The position numbers and the translations under genes are program-made. Of a stretch of DNA of 64,000 nt, positions 27,515-34,418 are shown piece by piece (position 1 is the first letter of the stretch; the number at the start of each line of letters is the position of its first letter). The stretch lies in assembly GCF_016765655.2 (NCBI RefSeq), contig NZ_CP086106.1, positions 4,858,501 through 4,922,500 on the forward strand, in the 5' to 3' direction. The stretch comes from Skermanella mucosa. GTDB taxonomy: Bacteria; Pseudomonadota; Alphaproteobacteria; Azospirillales; Azospirillaceae. A model generated the notes under the pieces. That model had not been told where the DNA came from, did not search any database, and saw only the letters and a program-made list of their open reading frames with translations.

Positions 27515-27743
27515 CACCCCCCTCCCCCGTGGGAGAATGTCAGCGGATGTCATGATTCCCGGATCAAGCCCGCGACTGCCCGGCACGATGACTGGTTGAA
27601 TCATTGGAGAAATGTAGGTCGGGCAGAGCGAAGCGGCACCCGACGGCAACGCGTCGGCTTTGTCGGGTGCCGCGTCGCTCTACCTAGCCTACAGGGCTGA
27701 CACCCCTCTCCCGTGCCAAAATGTCAGCCGATGTCATCATTCC
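27509..27743. repeat. Palindromic element flanked by about 50-bp direct repeats
   Basis: An imperfect inverted repeat spans 27614-27692, with arms including GCGGCACCCGAC and GTCGGGTGCCGC, AGAGCGA/TCGCTCT and GTAGG/CCTAC. It is bracketed by imperfect direct repeats at 27509-27560 (containing the dehydrogenase stop codon) and 27695-27743, which share GGCTGACACCCC, AATGTCAGC and GATGTCAT blocks. It resembles a mobile extragenic palindrome. Nothing else is coded here. Confidence 0.75.
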
Positions 27744-27847
27744 CAGCGCGGTCGTGATGACGTGGGCGCCGGAAAGGCCGCAAAGGTCATCTCGACTTTG
27801 GCCATCCTAAATGGGACTACGAGCGGCTTCGGATTGGTTTTGATAGG

Positions 27848-29212
27848 TCAGGGGGCATAAGCGGCGGCCTGGACGAGCCTGACGTAGACGGTGCGAGGAA
27901 TTTGGACGGTTTCGCCGGGATCCAGGGCTGTGACGAAATTCAGGTCGGTCCACAGGGCGATGCGTACGGCAGCCAGGGCGTCGGCGAAGGTCGGGGCGGT
28001 CTTGGGGTACCAGGCCGCCCGGCGCGGGGTCAGGTCGAGTTGGCCGGCGAAGGCCTGGACATGGAGCGCGACCAGCGAGTACAGGCCGAACAGCACCGGG
28101 GTGGTGCGGAACACCGCCTTGTCGGCGTGCTGGCGCTGGGTCTCGACGCCGAGGTGGGCGCGCGCCTCTTCATAGGTGAGTTCCATCAGCCAGCGCCTGG
28201 AGAACCAGCCGAGGATGACCAGCGGGTCGGCCGTCAAGTCGGTGCACGCCAACGCGTCGGGGTCGCGCTTGGACCCGGGATAGCGCACCAGGATCCAGCG
28301 GACCGCGACCGGCGGCTCCCCCGGGTGGTGCCACAGCGCGGTGCCGGAGATGAACTCCGCCTCCCGCGCGTGGCGACGCCCGGTGCGGACCAGCAGGGCG
28401 AAGCGCTGCCAGGGCTCGCCCGCGTCGTGCCGCCGCTTGGCCAGCTTGGTTTGGGCCTTGCCCTTGGTGGCGGGCCGACCGCCCCGGCCGGGCGGGCGCG
28501 GGGCCGGGAAGTCGAACAGCCGGGCGTCCAGGCGGAGCCGGGTCACCACGGTCATTGCGCGGCCCAACTCGCGCAGCAGGCCGACCGAGGCGAACTCGCC
28601 GTCCATCACCGCGACCATGGCGCGCCCCGGCAGCCAGCGCCGCACCAGGCGCAGCAGGCTGAGCGCCCACGCCGTGACCGGCCGGTATCGCCGGCCCTCG
28701 GCCTGGCAGAAGGCTTGGCTCGGCGCCAGCGCGCTGAGCATCGGCAGCGCCCAGACCTTGCGGGCGAACGGCACCTCGGCCAGCAGCATGGCCGAGACCC
28801 AGCGCAGGCCGCGGCTGGTGACCTTGCGCCCGCGCGAGGAGCGCACCGGGTCGTAGTAGTGTGCCGCCGGCCGGACCCGGGGACCGCGCCGGCGCTCCAG
28901 GGTGTGGTCGAGCCCGACCACCACCGGGCCGAGCGGGGCGAACACGCGCACCAGCGCCCGGGTGAGCCGCCGGGCCAGCGCCAGCCCGGACCACACGTCG
29001 CGGCTGAGCACCCGGTGGAAGGTGGCGAAATCGGCCCGTCCGGCCAGGCCGAGCGCGCGTAGCGCGCCGGCCACGGTGCGCGGGCCAAGCGCCAGCAGGG
29101 CGCCGACCGCCAGCGCGGCGGCCTGGGGCCGGCAGGTCGGCGAGAACACAGCGAGCGCCGGGGCGAGCCAGCGGCAGAACGCCTCGGGCAGCGGCGGGTC
29201 AGGGCGGTCCAT
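27848..29212 (-). CDS. DDE transposase of the IS4/IS701 type
   Basis: A 454-residue transposase with an RNase-H-like core: the first acidic region GPVVVGLDHTLERRRG, the second VAVMDGEFASVGLLREL, and the C-terminal Y-E pair in RRWLMELTYEEARAHLGVETQRQ, matching the YREK-like signature of IS4-superfamily enzymes. ATG 29212 has GGAGGGG just upstream. The frame is intact. Exact family assignment needs a database search; a 5-bp duplication is less usual for IS701. Confidence 0.88.
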   Translation of the reverse strand: MDRPDPPLPEAFCRWLAPALAVFSPTCRPQAAALAVGALLALGPRTVAGALRALGLAGRADFATFHRVLSRDVWSGLALARRLTRALVRVFAPLGPVVVGLDHTLERRRGPRVRPAAHYYDPVRSSRGRKVTSRGLRWVSAMLLAEVPFARKVWALPMLSALAPSQAFCQAEGRRYRPVTAWALSLLRLVRRWLPGRAMVAVMDGEFASVGLLRELGRAMTVVTRLRLDARLFDFPAPRPPGRGGRPATKGKAQTKLAKRRHDAGEPWQRFALLVRTGRRHAREAEFISGTALWHHPGEPPVAVRWILVRYPGSKRDPDALACTDLTADPLVILGWFSRRWLMELTYEEARAHLGVETQRQHADKAVFRTTPVLFGLYSLVALHVQAFAGQLDLTPRRAAWYPKTAPTFADALAAVRIALWTDLNFVTALDPGETVQIPRTVYVRLVQAAAYAP

Positions 29213-29270
29213 GGTCCCCTCCGGGCGGTTGGAGTGTTGGACCCAACAGTCCCGCCCCGCGGAGATCGCC

Positions 29271-29552
29271 ATGGCCGCCAAGACCGACCCCGTGCTCCAG
29301 CGCATCCACGCCCACCCCTGGCCGCAAGGTGGCGTCCGCGCCCGGCGCGCCGGTCACGGCTACTCGCTGGTCAGCACCCGCACCGGCGCGCCGGTCGCCC
29401 GCCTGTGCCCGACCGGCGAGGACGACGAGGTCGAGGTCCTCTGGTGGCGACGCGACGCCTGGGGACCCGCCGGTCCCTTCGGCGCCATCATGCCCCTTGA
29501 TGACGCCCTCGACTTCATCGCCGAGGAACCCTTCTTCTGGATCAGGGCCTGA
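29271..29552 (+). CDS. IS passenger gene, 93-residue hypothetical protein
   Basis: Divergent from the transposase by 58 bp and wholly within the inverted repeats, so it moves with the element. The protein is small and soluble, with VRARRAGHGYSLVSTRTGAP, a CPTGEDDEVEVLWWRRDAWGPAG core and DDALDFIAEEPFFWI at the end. Similar short proteins accompany related elements, but I know no function; target choice or transposition control is possible. ATG 29271 has GGAG about 7 bp upstream. Confidence 0.65.
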   Translation: MAAKTDPVLQRIHAHPWPQGGVRARRAGHGYSLVSTRTGAPVARLCPTGEDDEVEVLWWRRDAWGPAGPFGAIMPLDDALDFIAEEPFFWIRA

Positions 29553-29589
29553 TCAAAGTCCCATTTAGGATGGCCAAAGTCGAGGTCAT

Positions 29590-29934
29590 CTTCGGTCACT
29601 ACGGCGGGGCCGGATCGGGGCCGGCGCCTCTTTCGGGTGTCATCATGGAGCCGGCCGGAACAGCGGAGGCCCGGCAAGGCCGAAGGGATCACGGATGGAC
29701 ACGGATGACAAAGGATGGGCACGGATCACGGCGAGTCGCTGCTTCCGCGATCAGGTGCCGGGTCACCATGACCGCTTGGAACCGGCCTGAAAGTAACTGG
29801 AAGTCACTATTCTGACCTTCGGGCGGGCGGTCAATCCGTCCAAGGCATACGTCTGCATTCTTCAGGTTGTATTGACTCCTATTTCATTCTCGCTTTCGGT
29901 AAAATACCCCGATAATCAACTCGGGAGTGATCCG
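29590..29934. other. Intergenic region with ATCCGTG-type short repeats
   Basis: No gene is visible. Around 29687-29731 the sequence is built of short repeats of GGATGGACACGGAT and its variants, a low-complexity motif seen between genes in many proteobacteria. The remaining part is moderately AT-rich and should hold the promoter of the YHYH gene. Confidence 0.5.
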
Positions 29935-30069
29935 ATGCGCCTGAAGCTTGTCGCCGTACTGTCCGCCCTCGCCCTCCTCCTGCCGTCGATCGCCTTCGCC
30001 CATTCCGGCGGGCTGGACCGCAAGGGCTGCCACCATGACCGGAAGAATGGCACTTATCACTGCCATTGA
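29935..30069 (+). CDS. Small secreted YHYH-domain protein
   Basis: A 44-residue precursor: a clear signal peptide (MRLKLVAVLSALALLLPSIAFA, cleavage before HSG), then a 22-residue mature peptide HSGGLDRKGCHHDRKNGTYHCH. The His/Cys-dense end matches the YHYH motif found at the C-terminus of larger secreted proteins; here it stands alone. The six histidines and two cysteines suggest metal binding in the periplasm. CGGGAG lies 9 bp before the ATG. Confidence 0.75.
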   Translation: MRLKLVAVLSALALLLPSIAFAHSGGLDRKGCHHDRKNGTYHCH

Positions 30070-30260
30070 CGCCCCGGGGTCATCGCGGGTCATCACGGGT
30101 CATCGTGATGACCGCCGGAGGCGGGGTGGTTGGGATCTATTCTCATGTCAAAGATCCGGCAAGGGCCGCGCCCTGCCCTTTGCCTTAAGGCTATCGGATC
30201 GTAGCACAAGCGGGCCAAGGACATCAATCCTATGATGCGCGCCGGGCGCTCGCCGAAGGC

Positions 30261-30431
30261 ATGGCGGTTTGCAGTGGTGTGCGAAAGTGCCGCTGCTGTG
30301 GGAAGCAGTCCGCAACTCACTGGTATGTATCGTTTGAGGTAGACTCTGCGATGCAGCGGGAGGCAACTTGGCAGGGTATGACGGTCTTGCCGTACAGCAC
30401 GACGAGAAGGCAGTGGCGCGCGCGAGAATGA
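30261..30431 (+). CDS. Possible 56-residue Cys-rich protein, partner of the HTH gene
   Basis: The frame ATG 30261 to TGA 30431 encodes MAVCSGVRKCRCCGKQSATH followed by WYVSFEVDSAM and a basic end (TTRRQWRARE). Its stop overlaps the next ATG as ATGA, the usual join of toxin-antitoxin genes. The cluster C-x5-C-x-C-C could bind zinc. The frame stays open upstream to 30189, so this may be the tail of a longer, truncated protein. No family recognised and no good ribosome-binding site. Confidence 0.35.
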   Translation: MAVCSGVRKCRCCGKQSATHWYVSFEVDSAMQREATWQGMTVLPYSTTRRQWRARE

Positions 30432-30790
30432 GCGAAAGCGATATTGTGCGTTATCGGCCGGGCCATGATCCGAAACCCCTGGGCCAATCGGACTGGAAGC
30501 GTATCGACGCCATGAGCGATGACGAGGCCGAGGCAAACGCCTTATCCGACCCCGACAATCCGCCCTTGACCGGCGAACAGCTGGCCCACGCCTTCAGGCC
30601 AAAGGATATTCGTGCGATCCGCGAGACGCTGAACCTGAGTCAGGCCGGATTTGCCAAACGCTTCGGGCTGAACCTGGGAACTCTACAGGATTGGGAGCAG
30701 GGCCGCCGGGAGCCGGACCAGGTGGAGTGGCTGTACTTGAAAGTGGTTGCACACGCGCCGGAAGTTGTCGAAGCGGCGCTTGAGGATTGA
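30428..30790 (+). CDS. Helix-turn-helix protein, antitoxin-like (BrnA/HigA type)
   Basis: A 120-residue protein. The N-terminal half (MSESDIVRYRP...SDWKRIDAMSDDEAEANALSDPD) resembles BrnA-type antitoxins, while the C-terminal half is a Cro/C1 helix-turn-helix (FRPKDIRAIRETLNLSQAGFAKRFGLNLGTLQDWEQG), as in HigA/MqsA antitoxins. ATG 30428 fits this family; an upstream TTG at 30368 with GGGAGG is an alternative. A BrnT toxin should precede it but is absent; only the small Cys-rich frame at 30261 is there. Probably an orphan antitoxin or a regulator. Confidence 0.75.
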   Translation: MSESDIVRYRPGHDPKPLGQSDWKRIDAMSDDEAEANALSDPDNPPLTGEQLAHAFRPKDIRAIRETLNLSQAGFAKRFGLNLGTLQDWEQGRREPDQVEWLYLKVVAHAPEVVEAALED

Positions 30791-30867
30791 TCAGCGGTGT
30801 CCGCCAAGTGGCCGGCACTGGAGGGGAATAGCGGCCGAAACGGCTAATTGAATCTGGAGGACCTTGG

Positions 30868-31185
30868 GTGAGTGACTATCCCATACGCGAGATCGTGGAT
30901 GCGGAACGGCGTGGTTCCGAATTGCTGATGACCGAACCGCGCGCCAAATCCGCAAAATTCGATGCCTCCAACGGGCGGATTATCGTGGAGTTGATCAATG
31001 GTCGCAGTTTCGCCTTTCCGCCGGGACTGGTCCAAGGACTTCAGGACGCTACCGCCGAGCAGTTGGCCGAAGTGGAGGTGCTGGGAAGGGGCATCGGTTT
31101 GCATTGGGAAAGCCTTGATGCCGATCTCAGCGTACCCGGCCTACTGGCGGGGTTGTTCGGCACCAGGGCTGTCGCTTTAAAGTAG
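30868..31185 (+). CDS. DUF2442 domain protein
   Basis: A 105-residue protein with the DUF2442 pattern: KFDASNGRIIVELINGRSFAFPPGLVQGL, then ATAEQLAEVEVLGRGIGLHWESLDADLSVPGLLAGLFG. DUF2442 proteins are usually partners of DUF4160 proteins in toxin-antitoxin-like pairs; that partner is not seen. GTG 30868 has GGAGG 9 bp upstream. It follows the HTH gene by 77 bp, in a patch of small accessory genes. Confidence 0.8.
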   Translation: MSDYPIREIVDAERRGSELLMTEPRAKSAKFDASNGRIIVELINGRSFAFPPGLVQGLQDATAEQLAEVEVLGRGIGLHWESLDADLSVPGLLAGLFGTRAVALK

Positions 31186-31410
31186 CACATCCCCAAAGCT
31201 TAGGCCATGACTGCTTCAACGGCGTCGGCGGCAACGCAGATGAACAGTAGGAAATGCGTTCGTGCTCCGAAACAGGCGGCGCTCCGCCTGAGCGGTGGCC
31301 CGCTTCCCGGCTCTGCCCTCCCCCTGGGGTGAACCGCGTCCGTTCCGGGTGATCGCCGGCCCGTGCGCGCCCGCCCCCTCGTCGTGTCGCTCCTTCGGAG
31401 ACGCGGCCCC

Positions 31411-31791
31411 ATGACCATGCCCGATCAACACCCGTTCGACCATCTCCCGCACCTGTCCGACCACCCGCCGCCCGACTCGCCGGTCCACCGCGGCCGGTAC
31501 CGGCTGATGCTTCCCAACGGCGAGGAGTCGCCGGCCGAAGTCGCGCGCCATCTCGGCGAGCTGATCGCCTTCCTGTCCGTCCCGTTCGAGGGCGACGAGC
31601 GGCCCAGGATCGAGGGGGACGAGTTGCAGGGGTTCCATATCCTGCTCTGCACGATCCAGGGCTGCCTCTCCGACCTGGAAGGGCAGATCCGGGACCTGAT
31701 CGCGGCCAACGCCGCCGATTATGCGCGCGGCCGGGCCGATGGACTGCGCGAGAACCGGGGCGGCGCCTCGGCCGGCGGCCGGCCGGCGTGA
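31411..31791 (+). CDS. Hypothetical protein, 126 residues
   Basis: Soluble and acidic. The N-terminal 20 residues are His/Pro-rich (PDQHPFDHLPHLSDHPPPDS), followed by a predicted helical region (EVARHLGELIAFLSVPFEGD, LLCTIQGCLSDLEGQIRDLI). No family recognised. ATG 31411 is a choice; 31417 and 31363 are also possible. Its last bases overlap the next gene (GTGA), so the two are co-translated. Confidence 0.5.
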   Translation: MTMPDQHPFDHLPHLSDHPPPDSPVHRGRYRLMLPNGEESPAEVARHLGELIAFLSVPFEGDERPRIEGDELQGFHILLCTIQGCLSDLEGQIRDLIAANAADYARGRADGLRENRGGASAGGRPA

Positions 31792-32072
31792 GCGGAGGCT
31801 TGGCCGTGCGCACGCTCGGCAAGCTGCTGGTGATCTGGGGCGTGCTGCTGCCGCTGATCACCCTGCCCTCCACGGCGGCCGGACTGTACGGGATCATCCC
31901 GCTGCTGAAGATTTCGCTGTGGCACATGGACGCGCGGATCGGGCCGGTGACCGTCGCCTATGAGACCATCGTCGTCGGGGCGCTGGTCCTGGTCGGTGTC
32001 GGGCTGTCGTTCTGCGTTCTGCCGCCCCGGGAGCGCAGTCGGACGCGGCGCCGCGGACAGAATAAAGTTTAA
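31788..32072 (+). CDS. Small two-helix membrane protein
   Basis: A 94-residue protein with two hydrophobic helices (about residues 12-40 and 60-82) and a strongly basic C-terminal tail (RERSRTRRRGQNK) that should face the cytoplasm. GTG start overlapping the stop of the preceding gene by 4 bp. No family recognised. Confidence 0.55.
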   Translation: MSGGLAVRTLGKLLVIWGVLLPLITLPSTAAGLYGIIPLLKISLWHMDARIGPVTVAYETIVVGALVLVGVGLSFCVLPPRERSRTRRRGQNKV

Positions 32073-32208
32073 TTAAATGCAGTAAACCCGTCTCTTGATA
32101 GGAAAAATATGCCGCGCGCCTTGTCCTTCGTGGAATGATTTGCCCACCGATGCCTGTCAATCCGCGCGGAATGACGGAGTTTCACCTGTTTTCGGTTCGG
32201 ACTTTACT

Positions 32209-32223
32209 TGGCATATGACTTGC
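32209..32223 (+). promoter_or_regulatory. Sigma-54 promoter of the flagellin gene
   Basis: TGGCATATGACTTGC matches the RpoN -24/-12 consensus: TGGCA at 32209-32213 and TTGC at 32220-32223 with the exact 6-nt gap. Transcription would begin near 32235, leaving a leader of about 30 nt before the flagellin ATG at 32266. In this class, activation by an enhancer-binding protein of the FlrC/FlbD type is expected. Confidence 0.75.
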
Positions 32224-32265
32224 TTCAATCCGCATCATGGAACCGGATGCGCTGGATTGGTCGGT

Positions 32266-33126
32266 ATGCTGTCTCTGAATACGAACGCCACGGTGACACT
32301 TCTTCTGAACAACCGTAGCCGGCTCGACGCGGATTCCAAGGCCAGCCAGAAGGCAATCGCGACCGGCCTGGGCGTGGCCGACGTCTATGACGACGGGGCG
32401 ACCAAGGCGGTCGCGATGCGCATCCAGTCCCAGATCGGCGCCACCGCCGCCGTGTCGGAGCGGCTTTCCATGGCGCAGGGCCTCGTCACCGTCGCCCGCG
32501 TGGCGAGCGAACGGCTGCTGGACCAGATGGGGCACCTGAAGGAGGTGATTCTCAAGGCCGCCGACACGGCGACCAGCGAGACCGAGCGGGCGAGCTATGA
32601 CCAGGAATACCGGCAGATCCTGGGCGATGCCAAGGCGATCCTGGCCGATGCGTCCTACAGGGACGTGAACATCCTGATCGACCTGACGCTCGACAACGGG
32701 ACGTCGATCCCGTTCAACCCGACGCCGGGAGTCGTCAATTCGCAGGACGTGATCGTCTCGACCGACGGCGACACCACCCGGATACAGGCATTCCGGCTGG
32801 ACATGAACTGGAGCAGGCTGAACCAGGAGAGCATCGGGTCGCCGGAAGCGGCGCAACAGGCCCTGGGCGTCTGGGAGGAGCAGTGGACAGTGTTCGCATC
32901 GGCCGCGAACAAGCTGGGGGCCACCCAGAAATCCCTGGAGAACCGGCAAGCCTCCCTGACGAACCAGTCCAACGCCCATGCCGCCGGCCTGGGGGCGATG
33001 GTCGATGCCGACCTTGCGAAGGAGAGCGCGCGGCAGCAGGCGACCGACCTGAAGATCCAGCTGTCCAACCAAGCGCTGTCGATCGCGAACCAGGCTCCCC
33101 AGATCCTGCTCCGCCTGTTCCAGTGA
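32266..33126 (+). CDS. Flagellin
   Basis: A 286-residue filament protein with only the conserved D0/D1 ends and a short middle. The N-terminus (MLSLNTNATVTLLLNNRSRL...AVAMRIQSQIGA) and C-terminus (LGAMVDADLAKESARQQ... ALSIANQAPQILLRLF) form the coiled helices of the filament core; such short flagellins resemble lateral flagellins of Azospirillum relatives. The N-terminus lacks the usual NTN-x-A-A-LN spacing in part, so it may be a minor or specialised subunit. No other flagellar gene is in the window. It has its own sigma-54 promoter. Confidence 0.88.
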   Translation: MLSLNTNATVTLLLNNRSRLDADSKASQKAIATGLGVADVYDDGATKAVAMRIQSQIGATAAVSERLSMAQGLVTVARVASERLLDQMGHLKEVILKAADTATSETERASYDQEYRQILGDAKAILADASYRDVNILIDLTLDNGTSIPFNPTPGVVNSQDVIVSTDGDTTRIQAFRLDMNWSRLNQESIGSPEAAQQALGVWEEQWTVFASAANKLGATQKSLENRQASLTNQSNAHAAGLGAMVDADLAKESARQQATDLKIQLSNQALSIANQAPQILLRLFQ

Positions 33127-33148
33127 CAAGGGCCTTGCGGTGTTCCGG

Positions 33149-33168
33149 CATACTGGTATGATGAGTAT
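33149..33168. promoter_or_regulatory. Candidate GntR operator before the RuBisCO-like operon
   Basis: CATACTGGTATG (33149-33160) is nearly palindromic, and ACTGGTATGAT (33152-33162) matches the 11-bp core of the triple repeat at 25533-25574 (ACTGGTATCAT on the minus strand) at 10 of 11 positions. An outer ATACT/AGTAT pair extends the symmetry. It lies 42-61 bp before the RuBisCO-like protein start, in promoter position. Confidence 0.5.
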
Positions 33169-33209
33169 ATAAGAAGCACGAACACGGACCTGGGGAGGTC
33201 GGACGCCTC

Positions 33210-34418
33210 ATGGCAATGCCAGCGCAGCGCATCACCGCGACATATCGGATAGAGACGGCCTACCCGCTCGACGAGGCGGTCGAGACCATGGCGGGAGAGC
33301 AGTCCACCGGCACCTTCGTCCGGCTTCCGGGCGAGACCGACGAGATGCGGGCGCTGTACGGCGCACATGTGGAGCGGCTGACCGAGCTGGAGACGGTCGG
33401 GGCGCCGTCGCTTCCGGGGGCGGGCGTTCCCAAGGGGCTTGAGGGCAAGCCGGTCTGGCGGCGGGCGGAGGTGGTGCTGTCCTGGTCGCTGGACAACTTC
33501 GGCGTCTCGCTGCCCAACCTGGTCGCGACGGTGGCGGGCAACCTGTTCGAGCTGCGGCCCTTCAGCGGGCTGCGGCTGCTGGACATCGGACTGCCGGAGG
33601 CGTTCGCGGAGAAGTATCCGGGGCCGAAGTTCGGGGTCGCGGGGACCCGGCGGCTGGCCGGGGTGGAGCGGCGCCCGCTGATCGGGACGATCGTCAAGCC
33701 GAGCGTCGGCATGGGGCCGGAGGCGACGGCCGAGCTGGTCCGCGTGCTGTGCGACGCCGGGATCGACTTCATCAAGGACGACGAGCTCCAGGCCGACGGG
33801 CCGCACTGCCCGTTCGAGGCGCGGGCGCGCGCGGTAATGCGGGTGATCGACGCCTGCGCGGAGCGGACCGGCCGGAAGGTGATGTTCGCCTTCAACATCA
33901 CCGGCGACCTGGACGAGATGCGGCGGCGGCACGACCTGGTGGTGGAGCTGGGCGGCACCTGCGTGATGGCGAGCCTCAATTCGGTCGGGGTGGTCGGCAT
34001 GGTCGAGCTGGGGCGGTTCAGCCAGCTTCCGATCCACGCCCACCGCAACGGCTGGGGCTACCTGTCGCGGGCGCCGGAGCTGGGCTGGTCCTATGTCGCC
34101 TGGCAGAAGATCTGGCGGCTGGCCGGCGCCGACCACATGCATGTGAACGGGCTCCAGAACAAGTTCTGCGAACCCGACGAGAGCGTGGTCGCCTCGGCCC
34201 GGGCGTGCCTGACGCCGATGTTCGAGGGCAAGCCCTGCACGGTGATGCCGGTGTTCTCGTCCGGCCAGTCGGCCAAGCAGGCGGCGGGGACCTATGCGGC
34301 GCTGGGGTCGGCCGACCTGATCTTCGCGGCGGGCGGCGGCATCATGGGGCACCCGGACGGGCCGGCGGCGGGCGTCGGCGCCCTGCGCGACGCCTGGGAA
34401 GCGGCGCTGGCGTCATGA
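33210..34418 (+). CDS. RuBisCO-like protein, probable 3-oxo-isoapionate-4-phosphate decarboxylase or transcarboxylase/hydrolase (OiaX/OiaT type)
   Basis: A 402-residue member of the RuBisCO large-subunit superfamily. Counterparts of the catalytic residues are present: Lys163 (GTIVKPSVG, Lys175 in RuBisCO), the carbamylated Lys189 with Asp191 and Glu192 (FIKDDELQ), His278-Arg279 (PIHAHRNGWG), and Lys318 (NGLQNKF, loop-6 Lys334). RuBisCO-like proteins next to a DUF1537 kinase and ApnO act on 3-oxo-isoapionate 4-phosphate, giving L-erythrulose 1-phosphate or, in the transcarboxylase type, a split product. I cannot separate OiaX from OiaT by eye. It heads the operon, with GGGGAGG about 12 bp before the ATG. 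Confidence 0.85.
   Translation: MAMPAQRITATYRIETAYPLDEAVETMAGEQSTGTFVRLPGETDEMRALYGAHVERLTELETVGAPSLPGAGVPKGLEGKPVWRRAEVVLSWSLDNFGVSLPNLVATVAGNLFELRPFSGLRLLDIGLPEAFAEKYPGPKFGVAGTRRLAGVERRPLIGTIVKPSVGMGPEATAELVRVLCDAGIDFIKDDELQADGPHCPFEARARAVMRVIDACAERTGRKVMFAFNITGDLDEMRRRHDLVVELGGTCVMASLNSVGVVGMVELGRFSQLPIHAHRNGWGYLSRAPELGWSYVAWQKIWRLAGADHMHVNGLQNKFCEPDESVVASARACLTPMFEGKPCTVMPVFSSGQSAKQAAGTYAALGSADLIFAAGGGIMGHPDGPAAGVGALRDAWEAALAS

Larger units (their letters stand above)
27791..29584. mobile_element. Complete insertion sequence (IS4/IS701-like), 1794 bp
   Basis: Perfect 28-bp terminal inverted repeats occupy 27791-27818 and 29557-29584. They are flanked by identical 5-bp GTCAT copies (27786-27790 and 29585-29589), a target-site duplication that shows a clean transposition event. 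Inside are a DDE transposase on the minus strand and a divergent 93-residue passenger gene on the plus strand. Intact ends, duplication and frame suggest a recent, possibly active, insertion. Confidence 0.93.

Noticed and set aside
30319-30330. ACTGGTATGTAT before the HTH gene as a third GntR operator
   Set aside because: Only 9 bases of the core match, which is expected about once by chance in a window of this size, and the neighbouring genes are unrelated to sugar-acid use.
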